A DNA stretch of 64,000 nt from Xenorhabdus innexi (GCF_002632485.1 NZ_NIBU01000016.1:1-64000), one strand, 5' to 3'. Shown: positions 35,301 to 43,846, numbered from the stretch's first letter. Notes: generated by a model from the letters alone, not told the origin. Program-made: numbers and translations.

Positions 35301-36769
35301 CGTCCCTGAATGTCGGCAGCCATACCAGTGAAGCCGCCTACAATCAGCAGAACAGCAGCTCATCTAATACCGTTGGTGATGCCCGTATGCGCATTTACAC
35401 CAGCACAGGCAGTGATCTTTCTGTCAATGGCAAAGGCAGTGGCAGCTATCAGGCAGAATCCACCAACAACAGAAACGCTGTTACCAGTGAAATCAATGCA
35501 CAAAATGGCGTTAACGTTCAAGTCACCAGAAACGCCCGTTATCAGGGAACATCCATGAACGGCGGCAATGGTCAGACAAACGTTAACTCTGGCGGAAATA
35601 TTCAGTTCGAGCAGGCCACCAGCCATGAGGAAAAAAACAGCACTGGCTATAACGGCGAACTTTCACTGACTGTAGGCACCAACCCGGATGGCAAGAACTT
35701 CAGTGGTAGTGCGGGTGCTGGCTATAACACCAACCAGCAGAATAGAAACATCGCTCACACCGGCACAATTACAGGCGGACAGAATGTCAGCCTGAATGCT
35801 GAAAATAACCTGACTCTGCAAGGTACAAACGTTTCTGGCAAGCAGGTCGATCTGACCGCACAACGGGGCAGGATCGAACTGGCCTCTGCTCAGGATGCGG
35901 TCAATAACAGTGGCTGGAACTTTGGCGCTAAAGGTAAAGGAGGGATATCCAGCAAAGTCCGTAATAATGAAGGCGGTGATGGTGGCACAGATAACGGAGA
36001 AGCCGGTAACAGCATCATTGACAACAAATACAATGTCGGTGGAGAAGTAAAATTCGGCGTCGAACGTCTGAACAGAGTGACTTACCATAACAATCAGGTT
36101 GCTGGCGGTAACGTCACATTAACCAGTGCACGGGATACCTCACTTCAGGGCACCAACATCAACGCGGATCAGGTGACAGGCAATATAGGTGGCAATCTCA
36201 ACGTTGAAAGCCGGAAAAACAAAACCGACAGCCTGAATATCGGTCTGGATACAGGATTAGGATTTAGCAGAACAGTCAAAGGTGATAATGACCATAAAAC
36301 GACATTGCCGATTGCTGACAGTAACTCTGCGGAAAATACAGCAGAAATCGCTGCAACCGGAACTCCGAGCCTGACAGATCGTCTGACCGCTGCTTTTAAA
36401 GATTACAACGGAAAACTCAAGAGCAATTACGACACGCTTGAGCAGGAAAGCGTTGGTGAGCAATCAACCCTGAACGGCACGAACGGCGTTAATCTGAATG
36501 TTGCGGGCAGAACCCACCTGACCGGCAGCCGGATTGACAGTTCTCAGGGGCAGGTAGCTGTGAATACTCAGCAAATCGGACATCAGGCCGTAACAGGCTA
36601 CGACAGAGGCAGAAATATGGGTGTTAACTTACCGGACTCCATTGCAGACCTCACAGGAGCAGTCCAGAAAGATATCTTTTCCGGTAAAATTCCTTTTGTG
36701 AAAAATGAAAACCACAATACAGAAACTCCTGCCATGCAGAGTGGAATTAAAGGGTATCAGTTGGATTAA
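32363..36769 (+). CDS. Secreted haemolysin/adhesin of the two-partner system (TpsA, XhlA/PhlA/ShlA-like)
   Basis: A 1468-residue TpsA. A signal peptide ends near CSTSFA-AG (about 31). The TPS domain (about 32-280) has the hallmark NPNGI (140-144) followed by Cys146 and Cys149, as in ShlA and HpmA. The remainder is repetitive beta-helix (many GxNxxL and TxxGNI-like repeats). Length fits the haemolysin group rather than the much longer FhaB/CdiA group, and no VENN motif or CdiA-type toxin tail is seen; the C-terminus ends simply (GIKGYQLD). AGAGG precedes the ATG. It is expected to be a pore-forming cytolysin against insect blood cells and erythrocytes, exported and activated by the preceding TpsB. 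Confidence 0.92.
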   Translation: MKRKKFRLSSTGKLAASMTIILATCSTSFAAGITPGGDAAHRPDVSIAETGATVINIVAPSDSGLSHNQYQDFNVNQMGAVLNNSLVNGQSELAGQLSANSHLNGQAASVILNEVISRNPSLLLGQQEVFGMAADYILANPNGITCNGCGFINTNQASLVVGNPLVENGILQGFNNFNNKNALSIRNAGLTHNDVLNLIAPRLDIRGNVVTTKTLNITSGNNQIAADGRILNSKQAGIGELDSIYLGSMQAGRIRLLNTAEGSGVNLQNKITAADDMYIDSHGDVKLQAANLQGGDITLQGKNILSQGRLSQSTEQKTGEGNHQSNFSGVHTSQEQNNESIARTQLAGKNITLVARKDNQIMATDIKGDNIKLTGANLKLDGQQLHQVERNVNNQWEFLWQHDATKESEKYQYEGSTLDAQGNIHLTANEGNAEISGSNLTAGNQISVSAKQDVKLAGLVESEKTLEKVYKKNDGAGLQTGNWTTSNTTQRMVSNELKAGGDLGINAGSNAEITGSKVHSGKNMIISAGQQTKVTVQSLVDDQVNEKNKRKWGGLAGGSNKDSLDKVETHHASDISADGHLLLSGIEGVTITGSKVKAKQGAYVDANNGDLIIDNAVSNTYKKVDERKGTIFNITKNSSQEQTNQQTSSGSQLISDADLKLLSDKDINVIGSLAKSAGELNIDTSGNINVLSYGEQNEHQQERSNLDWQYYAHETKDKQYRAGAGFEHTLDHQKTHTTTQQQAELNGSTITVNSGKNVTIAGGKVITTQGDARITGNNIALTAVENRTTSDNSQEKVHGGVFATGGMDRFGGGAEGGYSDNGRSQNRTTAVVTETQINGNLELNAQGELKQQGTQYQVQGTYQANAGSIRNVATANTESDSTRHLQVGGEISGSADYSAASRPMEKTAKAAADGKLDTSIAKTGLPNAGLELEMNGKSNYSANHQSNAVVTTVKAGDIRVNTNGDLYDQGTKYQANKGNASLNVGSHTSEAAYNQQNSSSSNTVGDARMRIYTSTGSDLSVNGKGSGSYQAESTNNRNAVTSEINAQNGVNVQVTRNARYQGTSMNGGNGQTNVNSGGNIQFEQATSHEEKNSTGYNGELSLTVGTNPDGKNFSGSAGAGYNTNQQNRNIAHTGTITGGQNVSLNAENNLTLQGTNVSGKQVDLTAQRGRIELASAQDAVNNSGWNFGAKGKGGISSKVRNNEGGDGGTDNGEAGNSIIDNKYNVGGEVKFGVERLNRVTYHNNQVAGGNVTLTSARDTSLQGTNINADQVTGNIGGNLNVESRKNKTDSLNIGLDTGLGFSRTVKGDNDHKTTLPIADSNSAENTAEIAATGTPSLTDRLTAAFKDYNGKLKSNYDTLEQESVGEQSTLNGTNGVNLNVAGRTHLTGSRIDSSQGQVAVNTQQIGHQAVTGYDRGRNMGVNLPDSIADLTGAVQKDIFSGKIPFVKNENHNTETPAMQSGIKGYQLD

Positions 36770-36808
36770 TTGACCACACCCTGAATCATATTCATCAGTC
36801 TTAACACA

Positions 36809-36835
36809 AACGGTAGCCTTCATATGGCTACCGTT
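36809..36835. terminator. Terminator between tpsA and the toxin-antitoxin pair
   Basis: AACGGTAGCC and GGCTACCGTT form a 10-bp stem with a 7-base loop. It lies between convergent tpsA (plus) and the relE-type gene (minus), 39 bases after the tpsA stop, and probably serves both. The following bases are only moderately U-rich. Confidence 0.65.
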
Positions 36836-36851
36836 ATTCTGAGTCATAGTC

Positions 36852-37133
36852 TTATAGGCTATCGGCGAGTTTATAAACCTCGTCATCAGCGCGTTTACCA
36901 ACAGCAATCACAAGCAGCAGTAACTTTTCATCAATGACTTCATAAACCAAACGATATCCTGATGACTTAAGTTTGATCTTGTATCTGTTGGTACGTCCAC
37001 TCAGTCGAGATGCCGGAACATGAGGATTTTTCAAACGTTCAGCCAGCTTCTTTTTAAGCAGCTCCCGTATTGTATGCCCCAAACTCCGCCACTCTTTAAG
37101 CGCCCGTTTCTCAAATTCAAGTTTATAAGTCAT
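36852..37133 (-). CDS. RelE-family mRNA interferase toxin
   Basis: A 93-residue RelE toxin that cleaves mRNA in the ribosomal A site. The residues that matter in E. coli RelE are all present at the same numbers when the start is ATG at 37133: Lys52, Lys54, Arg61, Arg81 and Tyr87 (YKIKLKSSGYRLVY and VGKR). It should be active. A GTG four codons upstream is in frame but less likely. The start lies 11 bases inside the antitoxin stop (ATGACTTATAA), so the two are coupled. The pairing with a Phd-like antitoxin resembles StbE/StbD of Morganellaceae plasmids. Confidence 0.92.
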   Translation of the reverse strand: MTYKLEFEKRALKEWRSLGHTIRELLKKKLAERLKNPHVPASRLSGRTNRYKIKLKSSGYRLVYEVIDEKLLLLVIAVGKRADDEVYKLADSL

Positions 37134-37374
37134 CGAGGCTGACACTCACAAATTCAGGATCTTCTAGTCGCTCATCTGCAATACGATTGAGTTCAGCATC
37201 TTCTGCCAATTCCCGATAATAAGCATATAACTCTGGTGGAACGCAGTAAAATGCTGGCTCATTACGATTCAAGATAGCAACTGCGCCCCCTTCTCCTTCT
37301 GCAATCGTTCCCATTGGATTGCGTTTTAAATCAGTAATACTGGCTGCAATTGTTGTTAATATTTTATAAGCCAT
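37123..37374 (-). CDS. Phd/YefM-like antitoxin of the RelE pair (StbD-like)
   Basis: An 83-residue antitoxin. The N-terminal 55 residues (TIAASITDLKRNPMGTI, then GGAVAILNRNEPAFYCVPPELY) match the Phd/YefM DNA-binding fold, not the ribbon-helix-helix of E. coli RelB. The C-terminal tail is acidic (ERLEDPEFVSVSLDDL) and should wrap the RelE toxin. Size and layout resemble StbD. It should repress its own promoter, whose -10 box lies between two copies of CTTTTAAAG just upstream. Confidence 0.85.
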   Translation of the reverse strand: MAYKILTTIAASITDLKRNPMGTIAEGEGGAVAILNRNEPAFYCVPPELYAYYRELAEDAELNRIADERLEDPEFVSVSLDDL

Positions 37375-37410
37375 ATTAGTCTCCAGAAAGCGATGATGTT
37401 TTTATAGAAT

Positions 37411-37449
37411 CTTTAAAAGAATTATATTAGCACCTTTAAAAGCACTAAT
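37411..37449 (-). promoter_or_regulatory. Promoter/operator of the toxin-antitoxin operon
   Basis: On the minus strand a perfect -10 box TATAAT (37421-37426) is flanked by two copies of CTTTTAAAG (37411-37419 and 37434-37442), a near-palindrome spaced 23 bases apart. The -35 region is weak (ATTAGT). The arrangement fits cooperative autorepression by the antitoxin. Confidence 0.55.
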
Positions 37450-37651
37450 AAAAGATTCTTAATAACTTCATTCCGATTACCTGTGAAGATAATCAATGTC
37501 GCTTGTCGGTAAACAGCCTGTAATCCACTTTCGAGCTATAGTAAGGTTAGGAGCATTGATGTTCGCAACACTGACTTGGAGATAAAATGACAACCGTTTT
37601 TATCGCTGAATCTATCGCAATCAAAAATACGATAAAAATTAAGAGGATGTA

Positions 37652-38623
37652 ATGCCAAGTGATTTAAAAAAAGGGCAGCATATCAATAAGGAAACGATTA
37701 ATACGCCATTACAAAAGGGGCTGGATGGTGGCAAAAAAGCACTTTCAGTGACGATCCGTATTGGCAATTATATACGTCATATCCCATTTATTGCTCACCT
37801 GATCCGGGCTGCACAGCGTTTCAACGACCGAATGGGAAGCCAGTTTGGTGCTGCCATCACTTACTTCTCCTTTCTGTCACTGATCCCGATCCTGATGCTT
37901 TCTTTTGCTATGGCCGGTTTTGTGCTGGCTTCCAATCCTGATTTGCTGACAAGGCTGATCAATGGAATTGCTAATAGCATCAATGATCCATCACTGGCAA
38001 ACACACTGAAAAACAGTGTTGATACCGCCATAAAACAAAGGACAACAGTCGGGTTAACAGGTCTGGCAATTGCGCTTTATTCCGGCGTGAACTGGGTCGG
38101 CAACCTGCGTGAGGCAATTCGCGCCCAGTCCCGCGATATTTGGGAGCGCACTCACGAAGATAAGGAAAAAATCTATTTTCAGTATATCCGCGACGTTTTC
38201 TCCCTGTTCGGCCTGCTATTCGCATTAGTTATCACACTTTCCCTGAATTCCATTGCCGGTTCTGCTCAGGCAAGCATCGTCCATGCCCTTGGTTTAGAAG
38301 ATATCGAATGGCTGCGCCCAGCCTGGACATCCATTGGCATGTTCATTTCCATTTCTGCCAATTATCTGTTATTCCTATGGATATTATGGATATTGCCCCG
38401 TCATCAGCCTGAACGGAAAGCCCTGTTTCAGGGAACCCTGATGGCAGCTATCGGATTTGAAGTTATTAAATCCATTATGACAATGATGCTGCCACGCCTT
38501 GCCAGCTCACCTTCAGGGGCTGCCTTCGGTTCAGTGATTGGCCTGATGGCATTTTTCTATTTCTTTGCCCGACTGACCCTATTCTGTGCTGCGTGGATAG
38601 CCACCGCAGAGAAAAAAGAGTGA
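37652..38623 (+). CDS. yhjD: Inner-membrane protein YhjD (YihY/BrkB family)
   Basis: A 323-residue polytopic inner-membrane protein closely matching E. coli YhjD: RFNDRMGSQFGAAITYFSFLS, GNLREAIRAQSRDIWER and the C-terminal SPSGAAFGSVIGLMAFFYFF are shared. About six helices are predicted. Transport of lipid or KDO2-lipid IVA-type molecules has been suggested from suppressor genetics in E. coli, but the activity is not settled. The long hydrophilic N-terminus (about 45 residues) is cytoplasmic. Its E. coli neighbourhood also contains yhjJ and yhjK, which occur nearby here. Confidence 0.93.
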   Translation: MPSDLKKGQHINKETINTPLQKGLDGGKKALSVTIRIGNYIRHIPFIAHLIRAAQRFNDRMGSQFGAAITYFSFLSLIPILMLSFAMAGFVLASNPDLLTRLINGIANSINDPSLANTLKNSVDTAIKQRTTVGLTGLAIALYSGVNWVGNLREAIRAQSRDIWERTHEDKEKIYFQYIRDVFSLFGLLFALVITLSLNSIAGSAQASIVHALGLEDIEWLRPAWTSIGMFISISANYLLFLWILWILPRHQPERKALFQGTLMAAIGFEVIKSIMTMMLPRLASSPSGAAFGSVIGLMAFFYFFARLTLFCAAWIATAEKKE

Positions 38624-38678
38624 CAAACCGAGACAGCTTCATCAGAAGCATTCTATAAAAAACTAAAAGGAGTCATCT

Positions 38679-38885
38679 ATGCCATTTGTGAACATCAAAA
38701 TCACCCGTGAAGGGGCTACAGCTGAACAGAAGAAACAATTAATTGAAGGCGCAACCCAGTTGCTGGTGGATGTACTTGGCAAAAATCCGGCCACCACCTT
38801 TGTTATCATTGATGAAGTGGAAACGGATAATTGGGGAATTGGTGGCAATAGCGTGACAGAAGTACGAGCTGCTGCGAAGAAATAA
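38679..38885 (+). CDS. 4-oxalocrotonate tautomerase family protein
   Basis: A 68-residue tautomerase-superfamily protein. After removal of Met the N-terminal Pro (PFVNIKITREG) is the general base, and an Arg at residue 9-10 and the NWGIGG loop fit the family. The second catalytic Arg of 4-oxalocrotonate tautomerase (position 39) is replaced by Phe (TTFVII), so the substrate probably differs. It forms small oligomers in the family. AGGAG precedes the ATG, and a terminator follows directly. Confidence 0.88.
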   Translation: MPFVNIKITREGATAEQKKQLIEGATQLLVDVLGKNPATTFVIIDEVETDNWGIGGNSVTEVRAAAKK

Positions 38886-38914
38886 GATATTTTCCAAATA
38901 TGAAATAAACGATT

Positions 38915-38940
38915 AGGGCGAATATCTCGCCCTTTTTGAT
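38915..38940 (+). terminator. Terminator of the tautomerase gene
   Basis: AGGGCGA/TCGCCCT with a 5-base loop is followed by TTTTT and a further T-rich stretch: a good intrinsic terminator on the plus strand. Confidence 0.85.
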
Positions 38941-38949
38941 CTTTTTATT

Positions 38950-39263
38950 TTAAGGCCCTGTTGCCGGTTCAGGTATTAAAATTCCACGTTGTACTACCGG
39001 TCTGGTTGCAATTCTTTCATGCCACTCACTTAGATTTTTATACTAAACAAAGAAGGATTGCCGCAGACTCAAAAATAGTCGTATTTGTTTCGCTGTCAAA
39101 TATAACAGGAATGCGCCCATGCGGATTAAGCCGTAAGAATTCCGGTAATAAATTCTCACCTTTATCAATCTGCACATGGTTTAATACATATGGAACCAAG
39201 CTCTTCCAACGCAATTGTTATTTTAAATCCGTTAGGAGAGCTGTCAGTATAAAGGTTAATCAT
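38950..39263 (-). pseudogene. Decayed glutathione S-transferase gene
   Basis: On the minus strand from ATG at 39263 the frame reads MINLYTDSSPNGFKITIALEELG, then breaks. Shifting frame (about two bases lost) gives PYVLNHVQIDKGENLLPEF, then LNPHGRIPVIFDSE and IFESAAILL, a typical thioredoxin-fold domain of YfcG/GstB-type transferases including the glutathione-binding ES pair. A stop follows. After a large internal deletion, the end of the second domain appears in yet another frame (LSEWHERIATRPVVQRG) with a stop at 38950. The middle hundred or so residues are missing. The gene cannot make an active enzyme. Confidence 0.85.
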
Positions 39264-39309
39264 AGAATTTTCCTTTATGGGTTAAATATTACGCATTGAA
39301 TATTAAGTA

Positions 39310-40779
39310 TTAACCTGCACTTCCCGATATTTCAACCGCCTTCGGTTCTTCCGGTAATGGACCCGGACGCATAATCTGGTTAAAGCTGCCTCTGAGCTGA
39401 TTCACATCAACAACTGATTCCCCTTTCGGCTGCACAAGAATGAATGAAGTTTCCTGAGATAACATCTCGTTCAGTTTTTTGTTCAACACTTGTGGTGTGA
39501 GAGAGGATAAAAATATCTGTCTCAATCTGCTGTATTGTTCAGGAGCAATATCTATCACATTATTCTGTTGGGAAATCAGACGTTGGTTAATCAGTACATC
39601 TGTGTCTGTACGCGCATATACGGCAAAAAGATGCTGAAGTTGAATGCGCTTCTGCGTATACAGTTCATCAAACTGCTCTTGTGGCAACCCGCTTTCACGT
39701 AGTGATGCCAATGCAGAAGCCAGATAAAGTGTGGCATCATTCAGTTTGTCTGATGCAACATTCATATTTAAGTAGCAGTTTGCCCGTTGGTACACAATCC
39801 GACAGTCTAAATCCAGTTTGGCTTCATTTGGCTTTTCTTTCATCTTCAGTTGCAAATAGTGGTAAAGCGCCTCACGGGCAAGTTCATTTGACCAGTGCTG
39901 AAAGAGTGTCTGAGAGTCATTAATCGGCTGCCAATTCAGATTCCAGGCTAAAGAAAGCCTGTCCTGTCTGGCTTTCTCACTTTCGACTCCCAGTGTTTCT
40001 GTTTTTAATGGCTGTAAGATGGGAACAGCAACCGGAGTCTGCCGCTTACCTTCCAATGATGAAAATGCCTGATTAAGGCGTTCTGGTAATACCCGACTAT
40101 CAACATTACCCGCAATATATAAAGTCATTGCATCCGGTGTATACCATTGCCGATAGAACTTTTCTACTTTCTTCACATCCACTGGAAGGGATACGCTCGC
40201 TCCGGGATCATGGCCAATCAGTGTTGAACCCTGTAATCGCATACGCCATACAGGATCATCAATGTCTGATGGCAAAGTCGATACCAGATGTTCCGATGTT
40301 TTCATGGCCGGAGCCAAAGTCTGTTCTGTGAATACAGCGCCTCCCGCAATATCAGCCAGCCATATCAGTGCATCCTGCAATAATTCAGGGCGATTATTTG
40401 GCAAACTGAGGCTATAAAGGGTGAAATCATATGAAACTATGGCTGGCGGGAAAGGGTTTTTACTGTCAACTACGTTGTGCCACAGGTTTTCCAATTTTTG
40501 CGAGGATAAATCTTTACTGGAAGAGAGTACGACTTTTGGTATGAGATAAGTGTAACCTTGCTGATGGTTTTTCTCTGCCAGAGATCCGGTTTTCACCATT
40601 AAACGCAACTGTATTCTGTCATTCGGGCGTTGTGGCGTTTGCAGAATTTGCCAGCTGAACCCATTTTCCAGTTTTCCCTGTTGCCAGGCAGGGTCAGGCT
40701 GTAAAGTCTCAGCTTGAGCAAAGTAAGTTGTAGCCAGAATGATGCCACCAATAAGATATCCGATTTTCTTGCCTTGCAT
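39310..40779 (-). CDS. yhjJ: YhjJ, periplasmic M16-peptidase-like protein
   Basis: A 489-residue exported protein matching E. coli YhjJ along its length (LQPDPAWQQGKLENG, TPQRPNDRIQLRL, STLIGHDP, WYTPDAMTLYIAGNVD, RADTDVL-like, VVDIAPEQY-like). The N-terminal helix ends near TYFAQA, a signal peptide. The fold is that of pitrilysin-type M16 peptidases, but the HXXEH zinc motif is absent (Asn-His-Gln-Gln where it should be), so it is probably not a protease. The ATG at 40779 matches the E. coli start (MQG). The function is unknown. Confidence 0.9.
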   Translation of the reverse strand: MQGKKIGYLIGGIILATTYFAQAETLQPDPAWQQGKLENGFSWQILQTPQRPNDRIQLRLMVKTGSLAEKNHQQGYTYLIPKVVLSSSKDLSSQKLENLWHNVVDSKNPFPPAIVSYDFTLYSLSLPNNRPELLQDALIWLADIAGGAVFTEQTLAPAMKTSEHLVSTLPSDIDDPVWRMRLQGSTLIGHDPGASVSLPVDVKKVEKFYRQWYTPDAMTLYIAGNVDSRVLPERLNQAFSSLEGKRQTPVAVPILQPLKTETLGVESEKARQDRLSLAWNLNWQPINDSQTLFQHWSNELAREALYHYLQLKMKEKPNEAKLDLDCRIVYQRANCYLNMNVASDKLNDATLYLASALASLRESGLPQEQFDELYTQKRIQLQHLFAVYARTDTDVLINQRLISQQNNVIDIAPEQYSRLRQIFLSSLTPQVLNKKLNEMLSQETSFILVQPKGESVVDVNQLRGSFNQIMRPGPLPEEPKAVEISGSAG

Positions 40780-40945
40780 TCTCACTTACCCCTACCTGTT
40801 TAATTTTATCCTTGCCTGAACTAATAAAGGTTCTGGATATTATCGCAGACTCTTATACACTTCGTCTTTCAAGCTGCCTCTTTGTTGGCTACGCATTTTG
40901 AAATTCATTGTATATAGACCTTTATTTACCCTGTAAGGTTTCATT

Positions 40946-41686
40946 TTATCGAGACTTTTGCTTATTCATCTGACGATTATAACCTTTTACCAGAAGACCC
41001 AGTTCATCATCCTGATGACCTTTGGGGCTAGGCATAGGAACTGGCGGATGTTCTTCATTCAGTTCCTTAGCGATATCACGCAATGGATGTATGATGATAC
41101 GATTGATGCACCAACTTACCGACACTGTAATGATAAGCGCGAGCAATAAGTAAGTGGTTAACATTAATGCCAGTGTATTTAATGCAAAGCGATACACACG
41201 GTTGGAATCAACCTGTAGGATGAGATGCCCTTGTGCTGCCAGATCTTGTGTTGAAATACCGTAAATATGTAAAGGAATATTCACTTCAACAGGGATACCA
41301 AACACTCGTTTTGCCAATTCTGGTATCGGTCGGTGGGTTGCAAAATCCAGACTCATAATCCGCGAGTTATCCCTTGAGATCAGTTCAGCCCGCCCTAAAA
41401 TGCCCGATGTTTTCAGCCCGATCAGTAATGTTTTTGCTGTGTTGAGATCGGATCTTAATAAAGCCTCTGTCAGAGGAGTTTGAATCTGAGCTGCCGCATT
41501 ATGGAGTTGGTTAATATAATCATCTTTTCGCTGCTGCAACAAATGCGATAATTGGATAGTAATGAAAATAGCAAGAGTGACCAAAGTGACTCCAGTCACT
41601 GCCGCCATTTGTTTAATAGTTAACGAACGTTTGACACGCGATTTCATTTTATCCAAACCAATACTCAGCCAAAGACGGGCTATCAC
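40946..41686 (-). CDS. Truncated YhjK/HmsP homologue (sensor half only)
   Basis: A 246-residue membrane protein matching the N-terminal part of E. coli YhjK (PdeK, HmsP-like): one helix near the start, a periplasmic sensor region (SHLLQQRKDDYINQL, EALLRSDLNTAKTLL), a second helix (about 170-192) with TTYLLLALIITVSVSWCINR and the HAMP-like IIHPLRDIAKELNE. The family protein continues with GGDEF and EAL domains (about 650 residues in all), but here it stops after KGYNRQMNKQKSR. No c-di-GMP domain remains, so phosphodiesterase activity is lost. The reading frame begins at GTG; ATG at 41647 is an alternative. Whether the sensor stub is made is unknown. Confidence 0.82.
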   Translation of the reverse strand: MIARLWLSIGLDKMKSRVKRSLTIKQMAAVTGVTLVTLAIFITIQLSHLLQQRKDDYINQLHNAAAQIQTPLTEALLRSDLNTAKTLLIGLKTSGILGRAELISRDNSRIMSLDFATHRPIPELAKRVFGIPVEVNIPLHIYGISTQDLAAQGHLILQVDSNRVYRFALNTLALMLTTYLLLALIITVSVSWCINRIIIHPLRDIAKELNEEHPPVPMPSPKGHQDDELGLLVKGYNRQMNKQKSR

Positions 41687-41746
41687 ACCTTATTAATGCG
41701 ACTGAGTATACTTGATTTTTATTCTTATCGTCTCGTTTAGATGAAG

Positions 41747-41768
41747 CCCCCGCCGTAAGTGGCGGGGG
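41747..41768 (-). terminator. GC-rich hairpin after dppF
   Basis: CCCCCGCC and GGCGGGGG form an 8-bp GC stem around a 6-base loop, 94 bases beyond the dppF stop on the minus strand. The U-tract is poor, but the stem is very stable and probably ends the dpp transcript. Confidence 0.55.
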
Positions 41769-41861
41769 AGGTCAGACCTTAAAAGATTAATCGTTACCAC
41801 TGTAATCATCCGAAGTCCATTCGGTATGAATCAGCTAACGTTATATTACGGCCTATGGTAA

Positions 41862-42860
41862 TTAGGTCGGTGGGTTTTGATTCTGTTCAACCGCAAAGCA
41901 AGCAACCAATCGTTCACCATATTGTTTCAGTTCAGGCTGGAGCTGAGTACATGGCCCAAACGCATGACGGCAACGGGCTGCAAAAGCACATCCCGGAGGA
42001 GGGTTCATCGGACTGGGCAATTCTCCTGTTAATTTGATACGTTCACGACGAAGCTCAGGGTTTAAACGTGGTGTTGCAGACAAGAGTGCCTGAGTGTAAG
42101 GGTGACGCGGATTATTGAAAATCGCATGTTTGTCGCCCTTTTCAACACAACGCCCCAAATACATGACCATCACTTCATCCGCAATATGTTCAACAACGGA
42201 GAGGTCATGAGAAATAAACACATATGACAGACCCAGTTCTTGCTGCAAATCCATCATCAGGTTCAGAACCTGCGCCCGCACCGAAACATCCAGCGCAGAA
42301 ACAGGTTCATCAGCAATGACCACATCAGGATTCAGCATTAATCCACGGGCAATCGCAATACGCTGGCGCTGACCGCCGGAAAACATATGGGGATAGCGCT
42401 GATAATGTTCAGGTTTTAACCCCACTTTCTCCATCATTTGCAGAACTTTTTCCCTGCGTTCTGCTGATGTCAGTGTTGTATTGATAAGCAGGGGTTCTTC
42501 CAGAATCTGCCCCACTTTTTTTCGTGGATTCAATGAGGCATAAGGGTTCTGGAAGACAATCTGGATTTTCTGACGCCGGAGTTTTTCCGCTTCTTTATCA
42601 GGTAACAATAAATCCTGCCCCAGATAGTACAGCTCTCCTTCTGTCGGCTTTTCTATCATTGTCAACAGGCGCCCTAACGTGGATTTCCCACAGCCAGACT
42701 CCCCGACAACAGCCAATGTTTTGCCTTTTTCCAGTTCAAATGAGACACCATCCAATGCTTTAAGCATCCGCTCAGATGAAAATATCCCTGCTTTGACCGG
42801 ATAATATTTTTTTAACCCGATAGCTTTCAGCAAAGGAACGGCGGTTTTTTCCATACTCAT
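41862..42860 (-). CDS. dppF: Dipeptide ABC transporter ATPase DppF
   Basis: A 332-residue ABC ATPase very close to E. coli DppF. Walker A is GESGCGKST, the signature [15 protein letters not shown], and Walker B VVIADEP. The C-terminal oligopeptide-type extension with Cys ([17 protein letters not shown]) could bind an iron-sulphur cluster as in related DppD/DppF proteins. With DppD it powers uptake of di- and tripeptides. The start overlaps the dppD stop by four bases. Confidence 0.97.
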   Translation of the reverse strand: MSMEKTAVPLLKAIGLKKYYPVKAGIFSSERMLKALDGVSFELEKGKTLAVVGESGCGKSTLGRLLTMIEKPTEGELYYLGQDLLLPDKEAEKLRRQKIQIVFQNPYASLNPRKKVGQILEEPLLINTTLTSAERREKVLQMMEKVGLKPEHYQRYPHMFSGGQRQRIAIARGLMLNPDVVIADEPVSALDVSVRAQVLNLMMDLQQELGLSYVFISHDLSVVEHIADEVMVMYLGRCVEKGDKHAIFNNPRHPYTQALLSATPRLNPELRRERIKLTGELPSPMNPPPGCAFAARCRHAFGPCTQLQPELKQYGERLVACFAVEQNQNPPT

Positions 42861-43837
42861 ATCGTTGGCCTCCCATCATCATTCAGCGGCATATGACATT
42901 TAACCTGACGCTCTCCAACGACCTTCAATTCAGGCTCAGTCTGATAACAATGCTCTGTGGCATAAGGGCAGCGCGGATTGAGCAAACATCCGACAGGACG
43001 ATCATATTTCCCCGGAACAACCCCCGGCAATGAAGCCAAACGAGCCTTGTCTACTGCAAATTCCGGTAGCGCCCGTAATAATGCTTGTGTATAGGGATGA
43101 CGCGGCGCTTTGAATATTTCCGTCGCCTTCCCTGCTTCCACTACCTGACCGGCATACATCACAATAATATGTTGTGCGGCTTCCGCGACCAGTGCCAAAT
43201 CATGAGTGATCAGGATCAGAGCCATATTTTCCCGCTGTTGTAACTCAAGCAGCAGTTCAATGATTTGAGCCTGAATAGTAACGTCCAGCGCCGTTGTCGG
43301 TTCATCCGCAATCAGCAATTTTGGCCGACAGGCTATTGCCATCGCAATCATCACACGCTGGCTCATTCCTCCTGATAACTGATGCGGATAAACATCCAGA
43401 CGAGATGCAGGATCGGGGATACCCACCAAAGTCAGCAAATCAATCGCACGCTGATAACGGGTTTTACGACTGCCTCCCTGATGAACTTTCAGCGCTTCCA
43501 TAATCTGATAGCCCACGGTATAGCAGGGATTAAGGCTGGTCATCGGGTCCTGAAAAATCATCGACACCTCTGCACCAATCAACTGACGGCGCTCTTTTTC
43601 AGATATTTTCGTCAGATCGCAGCCATCAAACTCCAGCTTTCCTGCCATCACTTTGCCCGGATAATCTATCAACCCCATAATCGCCAGTGAACTGACGGAT
43701 TTACCAGAACCTGATTCCCCGACAATACCGACAACCTGCCCCTGCTCAACCCTGTAGCTGATACGGTCAACGGCGCGGAATGGTGCATCTTCGTCACCGA
43801 AGTGCACCGATAATTGGTCTATATTCAACAATGCCAT
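42857..43837 (-). CDS. dppD: Dipeptide ABC transporter ATPase DppD
   Basis: A 326-residue ABC ATPase matching E. coli DppD: Walker A GESGSGKS, signature [15 protein letters not shown], Walker B LLIADEP, and the C-terminal Cys-rich oligopeptide-transporter tail ([14 protein letters not shown]). It pairs with DppF. It follows dppC by nine bases and overlaps dppF by four, in one operon. Confidence 0.97.
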   Translation of the reverse strand: MALLNIDQLSVHFGDEDAPFRAVDRISYRVEQGQVVGIVGESGSGKSVSSLAIMGLIDYPGKVMAGKLEFDGCDLTKISEKERRQLIGAEVSMIFQDPMTSLNPCYTVGYQIMEALKVHQGGSRKTRYQRAIDLLTLVGIPDPASRLDVYPHQLSGGMSQRVMIAMAIACRPKLLIADEPTTALDVTIQAQIIELLLELQQRENMALILITHDLALVAEAAQHIIVMYAGQVVEAGKATEIFKAPRHPYTQALLRALPEFAVDKARLASLPGVVPGKYDRPVGCLLNPRCPYATEHCYQTEPELKVVGERQVKCHMPLNDDGRPTI

Positions 43838-43846
43838 TCCATACCC

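Noticed and set aside
36300-36769. CdiA-type toxin tail on TpsA
   Set aside because: No VENN motif, no change in composition and no immunity gene follow; the C-terminus is ordinary haemolysin-type sequence.
38961-39299. 112-codon plus-strand frame
   Set aside because: The minus strand of the same region reads as a broken glutathione S-transferase, which explains the sequence better.
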